DNA from: Priapulus caudatus
Taxonomy: Eukaryota; Priapulida; Priapulimorpha; Priapulimorphida; Priapulidae
Reading direction: 5' to 3'
NCBI RefSeq assembly: GCF_000485595.1
Contig: NW_014579849.1
Coordinates: forward strand, 2,762 to 27,619
Length of the DNA stretch: 24,858 nucleotides
Part shown: positions 1-12,600 of the stretch, in pieces
Numbering within the stretch: position 1 is the first letter of the stretch
Layout: each line of letters starts with the position of its first letter
The notes under the pieces: model-generated
Told to the model about the DNA's origin: nothing
The model's input: the letters and a program-made list of their open reading frames with translations, nothing else
Database searches by the model: none
Program-made: the position numbers and the translations under genes

Positions 1-795
1 ATATTTTGGATATTAAGAATTATTCTACGATCAATATATGCATGATGATACTGTAAATCTCATGAATAGTTCGCGAAAGACGATATACGGGGATAACGAT
101 GAATAGTTAATGATTATAAAAACATTTCTATGTACAGTGTTCTACTGCGTCTGTTGTACTAACCGCGGCCTCACTCAAACAAGATGGTAAATGAGATGAA
201 CCATTGAGATGACATATATAGAAGGGAAGTAAATCGTAATCGAGGACGGATACTAAGAGAAGTTGGGAGGAGTTGTGATGATTCAGGGGGGGGAGATGAA
301 GAGTGTGGAGAGTTCAGCGGGGATGACGTCCATACACACAGAGCCAACGTCACCCACAGAGGATGAGAGTTTCGCTGAGGGAGGGGGGGGCTCGCATACG
401 ATGCAGCCTCCCTGTGGGAGCTCGCGTGAATGGCACCCCATGTAACCGCCGGGCGAAGAGGTGGCGCCAGCGTGTGGAGATCATGGAGTTGCACCATCAC
501 GTACACGCGCCGGGCGAGAGAGGCGCCAGCGAGCACAGTGGCAGACAGGATTCTCAGACAAGTAACTTCTCAGACAATACGACGCTCGTGCGTATACTCC
601 AACCAAGGGGTTGGCATCCGCGTAACACCGTGTTAAGCGAGGGGGCAACGGCCAGGCACGCCGGACGTAGTCCCATCTACTTCTGACACCCGGCACGGGA
701 CCAGGGAGGCGGCCGCCGGTATCTGTCACCGCGGGCTCCTAATATAAGCACCAAGATCCATGGTAAAATCATACAGTCTTCGGCCGCGCACGACA
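1..795. other. Upstream region, no gene recognised
   Basis: I see no exon, RNA gene or element here that I can support. Short open frames exist on both strands, but they have no recognisable domain, overlap one another and are rich in low-complexity G runs (for example around 285-295 and 380-392). The stretch 430-730 is GC-rich with recurring CGCCGGGCGA-type words. Untranslated leader or promoter sequence for the channel gene could lie between here and 2070, but nothing in the sequence fixes a transcription start. Confidence 0.4.
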
Positions 796-912
796 GAAAC
801 GAACAACGAACGAAGGAGCAAACGAACGAACGAACAGCAGCAAACGAACGAAACGAACGAACGCAACGAACGAACAACGAACGAAGGAACGAACGAACGA
901 ACGAACGAAACG
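796..912. repeat. (AACG)n microsatellite
   Basis: A four-base AACG (CGTT on the other strand) repeat runs with many interruptions (AACA, AAGG). It opens long frames on both strands (RTNE-type on +, RSFV-type on -) that are composition artefacts, not genes. Confidence 0.9.
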
Positions 913-1646
913 ACACCTCGAGCCGTACGGCACACACACTTCGGAGGGAGAACCTCGCACAACCAGCAGGACACAGCCGCCGAGAGGTATACCTTATACA
1001 AGGAAGCTATACCATACACACACAGGGAGATCGCACTTGCCACCCACGAACTCGCGCCGAGCCGCGAAAGCACACGACTGGGAGAGACAGAGACGCTACA
1101 GTATTAACTCTGTAGAATCAGGCTAAAAGAATGTAAAACGGTAATCGCCTACAGCGAGATAACGTAAACGTGGCACGAGCAATATAATAGTTATATAATA
1201 TATATACTATACGCTATTCGAGATACGCGTGCAGTGAGTGTTGTGTTATTCCTGTTACCGTATATCAATGAATAATGCGATCAGTGTTAAATACTATCCT
1301 AAAGACTTCGTTCATTTCACCACTGGTTTTGCCCGCTAGTCTGCCACCGTCCTACCTCGCGAGGAGGCGAAAAATGATCCCGGAAACAAATAAATTCCAC
1401 GCTGCTAACCACAGACGCGTGGCAAACTCCAGTGTGGTTCACACCCTGAGCGCCGCCAACATTATATTCTCGCAATCGAATGGTTATACTGCACTGTTTA
1501 ACTGAGTATACTCTCATTCATAATGTCGCCACCTGCGTTCCTGTTCCACTTGCTCGTGCGTGTTGGAGAACGCTTGCGCGTTGTCTAACGCTGCACATTG
1601 CGTAATTATACTGACACGATACCATCCACTGTGATCATAATTCAGG

Positions 1647-1678
1647 AGTAGATAATAGGGAATTCCCTATTATCTACT
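1647..1678. repeat. 32-bp perfect palindrome centred on GAATTC
   Basis: The arm AGTAGATAATAGGGAA is followed directly by its exact reverse complement, with no loop. After one mismatch, further bases outside the core also pair (1643-1645 with 1680-1682), so the imperfect palindrome is slightly longer. It lies about 390 bases upstream of the first channel exon. It may be a relic of a small foldback element or a dyad binding site; nothing decides between them. Confidence 0.9.
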
Positions 1679-1812
1679 TCTGTGAATAATTGCATGAACG
1701 CTGGATGAACACGGTGCGCGTTAATAGCCTTTTTAGTTATGAGCCTGCCGCGACCCGGTGAAAGCAGTGTTCATACATGCAGCCGGTGATGGACGGCGAC
1801 ACCAACAATATC

Positions 1813-1923
1813 GCACACACGTAGACAGACAGACAGACACGCACACACACACGCACGCACACACGCGCGCGCGCACGCGCACAGACATACGTACAAATAC
1901 CAACACACGCACGCACGCGCACG
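1813..1923. repeat. CA / ACGC / GACA mixed microsatellite
   Basis: A tract of CACACA, ACAGAC and ACGCACGC units with alternating purine-pyrimidine runs (including GCGCGCGCAC) that could take a Z-DNA form. It gives artefactual Cys/Val-rich frames on the minus strand. Confidence 0.9.
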
Positions 1924-2070
1924 AGGAGCATAGAGAGAGACACCGCCACGACACTGCCGCGCTCGTCGCACGGCGTGTTTCGTATATATTCGTCGCTCAC
2001 ATCGCCCGCGCAGCGTGCTAGAGAAGATCGCAGTCAGGACGACAGCAACGGCGACGTACCTGCAGCGATA

Positions 2071-2430
2071 ATGCAGGTGCTGCGGGACTTCGTGGATAGC
2101 ACGTCGGCTCACGGCGTGTACAGGGCCGCCACGCCGATGTCGCTGTTCCGCCGCACCGTCTGGTCGCTCCTCTTTGTGCTGCTCTTCGGCTTCGCCATCG
2201 TGCAGGCGTATAACATATTGGAAAAGTACCTCTCCTATCCGAAGCTTGTCGACGTGGACGTGATCTACGCCAAGGAGCTGATGTTTCCCGCCGTGACAAT
2301 CTGCAACCAGAACGCGTACGCGGGTTATAAGCTGGATGCGTACAACATCAGCGTGGACACCGTGCAGGAGGCCAAGATTTGCGACCCTTTCGATTACGAG
2401 TACAGCTACGAGAACGACGACGACAGCTGC
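2071..2430 (+). CDS. DEG/ENaC exon 1: N-terminus, HG motif, TM1
   Basis: This exon encodes 120 residues and ends at a good GTGAGT donor in phase 0. Residues 10-18 read STSAHGVYR; the His14-Gly15 pair is the conserved gating motif of the family. Residues about 30-50 are the hydrophobic TM1, preceded by Arg27-Arg28. Residues 72-81 are FPAVTICNQN, the hallmark just outside TM1. The rest is acidic extracellular sequence ending in Cys120. I chose the ATG at 2071 (A at -3) because the upstream in-frame sequence back to 1975 has no ATG and resembles leader sequence. An N-terminus of only 13 residues before HG is short; an additional upstream coding exon cannot be excluded. Confidence 0.95.
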
Positions 2431-2512
2431 GTGAGTGCATGCGCCTATATATACGTAATACACGCGCGTCCGGCGCGCCAATGTAATTCTCAAATTGTAC
2501 CTATCAAGAGAG

Positions 2513-2547
<35 letters not shown>

Positions 2548-2552
2548 GAGAG

Positions 2553-2583
<31 letters not shown>

Positions 2584-5500
2584 TTAATACTTATGTAAGT
2601 ACGTTATACTTACCTGAGTATAAGTATTATATCCCCTCGTGAAAGTATAAATTATAAATTTAATGTAGCGAGGAGACTCTCCCCCCTCTTTTGGATGGAT
2701 GTGGGCGATGAAGGCGGTCAGAAAATGTTAGAAACAGAAAAAATAGCAGGCATTCCTGTAAATTACTTATTTTATTAGTGGAACTCGTCGCGCACGTACT
2801 GTACGCACGATGTGTGATTCTATAGTCCCTCAGCTACAGCATACAGCACGGCTAACAAATGAACGCGATTCAACGTATCGACATGAGGTAGGATTCATTC
2901 TACAATTTCTCAAATCAGTCGAATTTTCTCTATAGGACGATGCAGAAGTGGGGGAGCAGCTTAGACGGCAGCTGCTGCTGAAGGTGCTAAGCAGCCTTAC
3001 CTGGCAAGAGTGATTAATTCCAGCACAAGAGATGGACACCATGATCATAAGCTGCTATTTCAACGGCATCAAGTGCAATATGGAGAGTAAGTCAACACAA
3101 GGCGTACCTCGCGTTACAACATAGTGGGTTGTGTTTGATAACGAGAAAATAAAGCAACGCCAATACGATATAACTGCAATATCAACAACAACAACAACAA
3201 CAACACAACAACAACAACCACAGCAACAACAAACAAACAACACAGACAACAACATACAACACAGGCAAACAACAAACAACTATTAACTATAACTGTAATT
3301 CTATAACAAAAACTTTAGTCTTACCAAAGTCTCAAAATAATTAAGACTGTCGCGAACCAGCTAGACATATTAAATAAAAGTTATATTAATAAAAGACATA
3401 TTAAATAAAAGACTTCATTGTGTATTATTGTAGTCGATATCTCGTTATAGGGACTTTAAGCTGCATCACTCCACCGATTACGGTAATTGTTTCACCTTTA
3501 ACTACGCTTCTGATAACTTACGATACCTCGTGAAGCAGGGCGGAGCCACTAGAGGTAAGCAAATTCATATATTAGCCTACTTGGTTTAATAAATAATCTA
3601 TAATCTGCGAGCAATATGGAGGATTATAACACTCGCAGTTATTTCCGTCTATGCGCTACGCGACAATTCGTGTGCACCTGATGTAACCTTGTCGCTACCA
3701 ACAAAGCACGCAGTGGCGTAGCCAGGATTTTTATCAGGGGGGGGGGCCAAAAACAGCGAACTGCGCAAAATAGTGGATGACTTAATATTTAAATGGTTCC
3801 TCCGCCTCCATCTCTGCATCCTACGCTCCCCCACCTCTCAGCTCTGCAATCTTTGTTTTGGGCGCCATGCGAAAAGGTGACATTTTTGTTCGTTGTTTAC
3901 TGCTCCCAAGATATGTAACTGTTCAGTGGCGGATAAAGGATTCCAAAGACAGGGGGGAGGGGTGTGAAAACAGGCGGGGGGTATAGGGGTCCTCCCACAG
4001 AGAATTTTGAAAATGTAGATCGCAGGAGATGGTATTTGAGGCACGTTTGAGTACATGTAGGGCCTACAGCCTTCATTCTGACTACGACAATTTCCATTTT
4101 AGTAGAACAATTCTTATTTTTTTTATTTTTTTTAACTTTTGGATGAACAAGAGGGGCCTTGGCCCCCTTTGCCCCCGCCCTAACTACGCCACTGAATGCA
4201 CGAGTAACATGCGAGAATGTCACACAAATCTACAATAAGCATGTTTATAGACGCCATTTATAATTTTTACGACAACATATGCCTTATTATTCTGATTTTC
4301 ATAACAGTGTTCCTCTGCATATAATAGTTGTGCCGTTGATATTTACCTTTCCTACCGCGGCAGGAAGCTGGATAGTGCGTTACACAACTAATTGGTCTGA
4401 TCTGTAAAGGTTGTGTCTAATACGCATACACCATTTGTTTAATCCATTATTCAACAGTCAACACACACACGCACATACATATACATACATACATACACAC
4501 ATAAATAAATACATACATACATACATACATACATACATACATACATACATACATACATACATACATACATACATACATACATACATACATACATACATAC
4601 ATACATACATACATACATACATACATACATACATACATACATACATACATACATAACATACATACATACAACATAACATACATACATTATACATACATTA
4701 AATACATAAGCATACCATAACATACATACCATACATACATACGATACATACATACATACATACATTAATCATACATACATACATACATACATACATACAT
4801 AAAGTACATACATCTACACTAATACATCATAACAAACATAAAATACATACATGACATACATACATACAATACATACATACATACCATACATACATAACAT
4901 TTACATACATACAATAACATACATACATAACATACATACATACATACATACATACATACATCACAGAACATATCATACATACATACATACATACTATACA
5001 TACATACATACATACATACATCACATACATTACATAACATACAATACATACATACATACATACAGTACATACCCATACCATACATACATACAATACAATA
5101 AGTAACATAACATTAACATACATACATACGATACATACATAACACTACATACAATACATACATACAATACATACATACAATACACATACATTACACTACA
5201 TACATACATTACAGTACCATACACTACATACACTTACATACACTACCATACATCATACAATACAATCACGATGACATACAAGTAACATACATACATACAT
5301 ACAGTACATACATACATGAACAATACATAACATACCATACAATACAATGACTCAATACATGACATAACATACATACGATACATACAGTACCATCATACCA
5401 TTAAGCACTAAACATAGCATACATACATACATACATACATCACATACAATACACTACATACATTAACCATACAGTAACATACAATATACATACATACATA

Positions 5501-5925
5501 CATAACATACGAATACATACATATCATAAACATACAATAATACATACATGTACATACATAGCACTACGATACATACAATAACATACATACAAGACATAAG
5601 CAATAACATACAACTACCCATAACTCATAAAATACATACATACATATCATACATACATACATTACATACAATACATACAATACACTACATCAATCATACA
5701 TACCATGACATATGTCATACATAACAACTACATACATACATACATACATACATACATACAATAACATACATACACTACATACAATGACATAACATTACCA
5801 TACTACATACATACACTACATATAACAACTAACATACAATACATACCATACATACATACATAACACTACAGTACATACATACATACAATAGATATAATCG
5901 TAATACATTACACACATGCGTCGCA

Positions 5926-5960
<35 letters not shown>

Positions 5961-6008
5961 GAGAGAGAAAGAGCGAGAGAGAGAGAGAGAAGAGAGAAGG
6001 AGAGAGAG

Positions 6009-6078
<70 letters not shown>

Positions 6079-9000
6079 ACCCACGCACAAATGCACGCGC
6101 GCACGCACCCCTAAACACTCACACGCACGCACGCACGCACGCACGCGGTTCACAGAATGCGCGCATAAACGTGTATTTTTTACCTTGGATGTCAGCGGTG
6201 GGTGACTGATGGTCATACCGTTGCAGGGTTGACGTTGACGATATTCGTCGACCAGCTGAACTACATGTCCGGCCTTACGGAAGCTGCCGGAGCCAGAATC
6301 AGCGTGCACGAACCCGGCCACTCACCGTTCATCGTCGAGAACGGCATAGACGTACCCGTCGGCACCAGGGCGTCTATCGGTGTCACCCAGGTGGACATTT
6401 TAACAGGGGACCCGAAAGCATAGATCCGCTGCGATAGTTTCCGGGAGTTGGGGGAGAATAGTTGACGCCATCTTGAAAAGAAATAGATAGCGATGAACGA
6501 GTTTTAGTTTTGTTTTAGTAGTTTTGTTAGTTTTGTTTAACTGGTTCATATTGAAATATATCCTAATTTAGTCAACGTACTCTTAAACGTTTAGATCACT
6601 GTCAGCGATCTTTATCAAGTGACCTACGTAATCATAGGTGGCAGTCTAGCATTTAGTTTATCGCATCAGGACGCACAATGGTGTGCGTCACATTCAGCGA
6701 TGGGTGCAGTGTTCCGGGATTTTAGCCGGAGTGTGAGCTACGAGCAGGCCAGAGCCTCTAGACATCAGCTGTATATCGCGGCTTATACCCACACCGCACA
6801 CAGTAACAGATAACACCCGGTGAAGCGCACGTCCGAATTGTAATATCTATGTCGTATAAGAGAATGTATATTACCAAGAGCGTATAAAGAAGGGTATATA
6901 TATAAATACGCAGTGAATTTTCTCAAGGTGTAAAAACCTGGCTCTCAACATTGAAGACTGTGAATCTCCCGTGGCTCGGATAACCACGTAAAATGGCAGT
7001 CCCGTCTCCAGTAATACTAAGGGGGAAAGAGGGAAAAGAGGTGGAGACAGAGAGAGAAGAAGAGAGAGAGAGAGAGAGGAGAGAGAGAAAAGAAAACAGA
7101 TAGAGAGAGAGACGATCCCCACGAGGAGAGAGACGAGAGAGAGGGAGAGAGACGAGAGCAGCAGAGAGAGATAAACCCACGCAAAAATGCACGCGCGCAC
7201 GCACCTCTAAACACTCACACGCACGCACGCACGCACGCACGCGGCCTTCACAGACAATTGCCGCATAAACGGCTGTATTATTTACCTTAGGATGTCAGCG
7301 GTGTTGACTGAGTCATACCGTTGCAGGGTTGACGTTGACGATTAATTCGTCGACCAGCTGAAACTACATGCTCCGCGCCTTACGGAAGCTGCGCGCAGCA
7401 CAGAATCAAGCGTGCCACGAACCGGCCACTCAACCGTTCATTCGCTCGATAACGGCCATAGACCGTACCCGTCGGCACAGGGCGTCTATCGTTGTCACCC
7501 AGGTGCGACATTTTAACAAGCGGGACCCAGAAAGCATAGATCCGCCGCGATAGTTTCCGGGGATTTTGGGGCGAGAATAGTTGACGCCCATCTTGAAAAA
7601 GACAATAAGTAAGCGCATGAACGATTTTTAGTTTGTTTTCAGGTGTTTTGTTAGTTTTGTTTAACTGTTCATATTGAATATATTCCTAATTTTGTCAACG
7701 TTACTCTTAAACGTTTAGATCACTGTCGAGCCGATCTTATCAACGCTGACCTATCGTCCATTCATACGGTGGCCAGTCTAGCATTTTAGCTTTATCGCCC
7801 ATACAGCGACGCACAATGGTGTGCTACCATTCAAGCGAATGGATGCCAGTGTTCCGGGATTTTAGCCGCGAGTGGAGCTACGAGCAGGCCAGAGGGCCTC
7901 TACAATCAGCTGATATCGTGGCTTATACCCACACTGTCACACAGTAACAGATAACACCCGCGTGAAGCCGCACGTCCGAATTGTAATATCTATGTCATAT
8001 AAGAAGCATGTATATTTTATTTATCGGACGCTGCAACATGGCGGACAGTCTAGGCAGACAAGACCATCTGTTTACTTTGTAGTTTGCGCGTGTTTTACGT
8101 CCTCGTAATTTCTATGGGTTAGTACCGACAGTTACAAGTGAGATAATATACGCTCTAGCCCGCATAACATGTGTACTATGACGTAACGTACGTTGACCCT
8201 GAAGCTGTTATGCGCGAAAAAAGGTATTCTTTAAAAATGTGGGAATTGCTTTGACTGCTGTCGTAATATGAAGCTACCAGTTTCATCGTAGACACACGTT
8301 TGAGTTTAACAATGTATTATTATGTTGTTGTATGCTGCTGTTGCAGGGAAAAATTGAGCGCTCAAATACCCGTATGACAGCAACGTACGGACGTGATGAG
8401 AGCCAGAAGATGAGAAATCGCTACTCGGTGAAGAATTCGCCGTACTCCCTCAAAGTAGACTGGATCATCTATATATTCTCTTCCACATATTTTCTCACCG
8501 TAGTGATGCCTCATGTTACATCGTCACTTCGTTTCTATGATATAAAGCAGTCATTGCTGTAGCGCAAACCTGTATATAACAGTTATTCAATATTATTTAA
8601 TTATTATTAATTATTTATATTAACACGCTGACCCTAACAATTGAGTATGAGATTGAGTATTGAGTTGTATGTGACTTGCTGGCGCTGCTGTGCCTACTAC
8701 TATAACAACCAACACATCATTACTTGTTTCGAGGCGAATACACCGCAGCTATTTCTCAAAACCCATACTATGGACCCTTGCATGTTCGCCGCCTCTTTGA
8801 TATGAGGCCCTTCGCCCACCTCTTTTCCAATCACTGACGTTTGCGATTTTCAATAATTCTCTATCATTCCGTGCATTAAAAGTGGCATCCTCATTCATAT
8901 AATGTGAACGGTAATGTCTATATTTCAGTGCTATAGAGAAATACTTGTGATTAGTGATATCATTGTCCAGTTCAAGGGTTGTGTGTTTGCGTCGCGCCAA

Positions 9001-9583
9001 GTCACGAATTATGGACGAATGCGAATTGTATTACCTTACCAGCTACGTCGATCTTGATGCCACGTCAAATAGATTATGCAACACTTCTAGTAAGTGTACT
9101 TTACATAATCGCGTCTACGACTAGCGGCAATTGACTGCTGCAATTTATATTATTCTCTGTATTATTCTGTACTTTCTCTATAAGATACTCTACGCTAGCG
9201 GGGTCTATGTTATTATTCTCAATACCAGGTCCTATATACTCTTCTAGCGGGGTCTATATTATTCTACAAATAACCATATTCCTCTTCTAGCGGGCGTCTA
9301 TATTATTCTCAATACCATATTCTCTTCTAGCGGGCTCTATTCTATTCTCAATACTATACTCTATACTAGCGGTCTTCATGCTATTCTCTATACTATACTA
9401 TGAGTGGTGCTACGTGCCCCTGTGCCAGTGCCGTTTGCGCACGGAGGAGCGTGCGTGCGCGCCCTGTGCGATATATAATATACTATATATGTGTGTGCGT
9501 GGTGTGCGTGTGTGTGTGCTGTGTGTTGTGTTGTGGGTGTGTGTGTGTGATGTGTGTGTGTGTGTGTGTGTTTGTGTGGTGAT

Positions 9584-9622
<39 letters not shown>

Positions 9623-12600
9623 TAGTGTGTTGTGGTGTGTGTGTTGTTTGAGTATTGAGTTGTACGGGACTTACTGTTGTCTACTACTATAACTGACAGA
9701 GGGCACTCAAAAGAGTGCATACCTCGCGAACGTTGTCACATGTATACATGTTATCACAGCTGGCTCGCCTGTTGCTGCTGCGCCTGCGCTGACTTTCTAA
9801 GGCGAGCTGCTGCTGACTGGCGGCCTAAGGCGAGCTGGTGCTGAATCGATCGCGCTGCTGCTGCTGGCTCGCTGAACGCTGCTGGCTAAACACACACATG
9901 AACATCACACGGGAGACTGTCACATTACCCCTCCTGCACTCCGTTGCGGAGCGTAACAACCAACATCATCACTTGTTTGAAGGCGGAATACACCGCAGCT
10001 ATTTCTCAACCCATACTATAAACGCTGCATGTCGCCGCGCTCATTGGTGTGTGTGCTGCGTGCGTGTGGGTTGTGGTGTGTGTGGCGTGTGTGTGTGTGT
10101 TGTGTGTGTGATTGTGTAGTGGTGTGTGTGTGTAGCGTGCCGCGTGCGTGCGTGCATGTGGTTGGCTGCGCTTGCCTGCGTGANNNNNNNNNNNNNNNNN
10201 NNNNNNNNGCTAAGCCAATGGGGACGTAAAGGGGCAAAAACAACTCTGCTGGACCACCCTCAGTGCATTCGGCTAAAAGGTAACTACCCGCTTTACTCAA
10301 GCTAGTCCCACCCCATCGCTAGCTCTAGTCCTAGACGTTTTATTCCTTACGGACTGCCCAAGTAGAAGTAGATACATTCTCTTCATGTTGAAATATCAAC
10401 GCTGCAACATGGCGGACAGTCTAGGCAGACAAGACCATCTGTTTACTTTGTAGTTTGGCGTGTTTACGTCCACGTAATCTATGGTGTTAGTACCGACAGT
10501 TACAGTGAAGTAATAATATACGCTCTAGCCGCATAACATGGTGTACTATGACGTTAACGTACGTTGATAGTCTCCTGAACTGTATACGAAAAAAAATCAT
10601 TTCTTTAAAAATGTGGGAATTGCTTGTACTGCTGTCGTAATATGCAAGCTACCAGTTGCTGCTCGAGAGCGGTACTAACGAGATCTAGGGGTCGCTAGCG
10701 CTACTCGCCTAACCCTAACCGCTAACGCACAAACCCTAACCCTAACCCTAATCCTGACCAGACCTATTTAACAGTGACCAGGGTATCGTTCGTATTACCG
10801 GACCGTAACCGCAGGAGTACGATTTCGGCAGTAACGCCTGGGGGACATAGACCTAATGAGCCACCAGTTGTTCAGTAGACACACGTTTGAGTATCTACAA
10901 TGTATTTTAGTGTGCTGTGCTCTGTTGCCAGGGAACAAATGAGCGGCTCAATATACCCGTATGACAGCAGACTGCTAGGGACGGGTTATGAGCCAGAGAT
11001 GAAAATCGTACTTCAGCGATGAAGAATTCGCCGTACTCCTCAAAGTCGGACTGGATCATCTATATCTCTATTCCACATATTTCTCACCGTAGTAATGCCG
11101 TATTGTAACCGTCGTCACTTTTCTTTCTATGTATAGCAGTTCATTGCTGTAGCGCAAACACTGTATATAACAGTATATCATATTATTTATATTATTATTT
11201 ATTATTTATGATTTAAGGGATTACGTCACGAATTTTCTATGGGGTACAATCTCTAAAAAAAAATGTGTCCCATTTTTTTACATTAAAAGTAAGAACTTCA
11301 ACGGACTTAAACAAATCGTTGTGAAATTCTTACCTGATAGAATTGTTTCTTCAACTAGTTAAAAATCGAAAAAACTCTGGACGATTGATTAATGTTGTCT
11401 AACATTATATTGCTTGCTATGGCAGTGATGTAATGGACGTCACAGACGATGTATGGTCACATCGAAACAATATAGTAAAATAGGAAGTATTAATGCCAGC
11501 AATTTAACCTAAAACTGTAAACAAAATTACTTATATTTTGTGAAAAGTGGAAATATTTTTTTTAATTTTTTACTATTTGCGTGACGTAAATCACTTTAAC
11601 AGCTGACTTTTCACTAAGCAATTGGTATTAGCATTGAGTATTGAGTTGTATGTTGACTTGCTGGCACAAGAACATGCTCAGTTGACCTCAACTACTATAA
11701 ACAACAAACAATCATCACTTGTTGGAGGCGGAATACGAACGACAAAGCTATATCTTCAAACCCATGACCATGGATGCTTGCCAATGTTAGCGCGCTCATT
11801 TGATGACTGAAGGCCTATTCCACACTTCTTCAAAATCACTGACCGTATCGGATAGGTTCAATAAATTCGATCATAAGCAATTCCGTTGGCCGTATAAAAG
11901 TGGCTCCATCATATAAATTAAATGTGAAAGGTAATAATCATAATTATTTCAGTGCTACTAGAGAATACTTTGTGGAATTAGTGAACTATCATTGGTCTAT
12001 TCGAAGAGTCTGCGACATGTTGTTTGCGTGCCGCCAAGTCAAACGATTATGGCAACGAATGCATTGTATACCATTACCAGATTACAGTATCGGATCTGAT
12101 GACACAGTCAAGTAGAATATGCAAACCACTGCTAGATAGATGTCGCATTACATAAATCGCCGTCTAACGAACTAAGCGGCCATTGACTGCCTGCTTATCA
12201 TATTATTCTCATGGATTATTATCTGTAACTGCTTCTCATATTAAGATTACTCTCACGCTAGCGGGGTCTCATGTTATATATTTCCAAGTACCAAGGCTCC
12301 TATAATACTCTTCTAGCGGGGTCTTATTAATCATTATTCTCAATACACATAATGTCTTCTATCTAGCAGGCAGGATCTATATTATTTATCAAAACCTTCT
12401 CATTCTAGCAGGAGCCTCATAATTCTATTCTCAATCATATACTCATATACTAGCGGTCTTCATGCAATATTCAATTCATACTACTATGAAAATAGCTGAC
12501 GCGTACTGCGCAGGGGCGCCGTGCGTGCAGCAGCAGCCCGTGCATTATAAATATATAATATATATAATATAGATAAATATATATATGTGAAATGGGTCGT

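Larger units (their letters stand above)
10400..11212. repeat. Duplicated block, copy D (contains damaged exon 5)
   Basis: The same sequence as 8030-8625, with scattered indels and a 204-base insertion at 10659-10862. It runs on, after a further element insertion, into a second copy of 8640-9440 (11600-12490). Confidence 0.9.

Noticed and set aside
677-1107. Overlapping frames on both strands (RTNE- and RSFV-rich)
   Set aside because: They come from the AACG microsatellite.
1975-2070. Upstream extension of exon 1 beginning at GTG 1975
   Set aside because: GTG is not a usual animal start codon and the stretch shows no family similarity; the ATG at 2071 places HG and TM1 at normal spacing.
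4411-5233. Frames reading HTYI or MYVC repeats
   Set aside because: Direct translation of the CATA microsatellite.
5816-6321. Ser-Leu and Arg-Glu repeat frames around the GA tract
   Set aside because: Translation of the GA dinucleotide run; only the exon 4 part on the + strand is real.
6619-6813. 64-codon frame after exon 4
   Set aside because: It is intron sequence; the corresponding part of the second copy (7745-7950) does not keep it and there is no similarity to the channel.
9170-9405. Regularly spaced repeats suggesting a CRISPR array
   Set aside because: The units are contiguous tandem copies without unique spacers, in animal intron sequence.
10711-10751. True chromosome end or fusion point
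   Set aside because: Only a few CCCTAA units lie inside a 204-bp insertion, with matching intron sequence on both sides.
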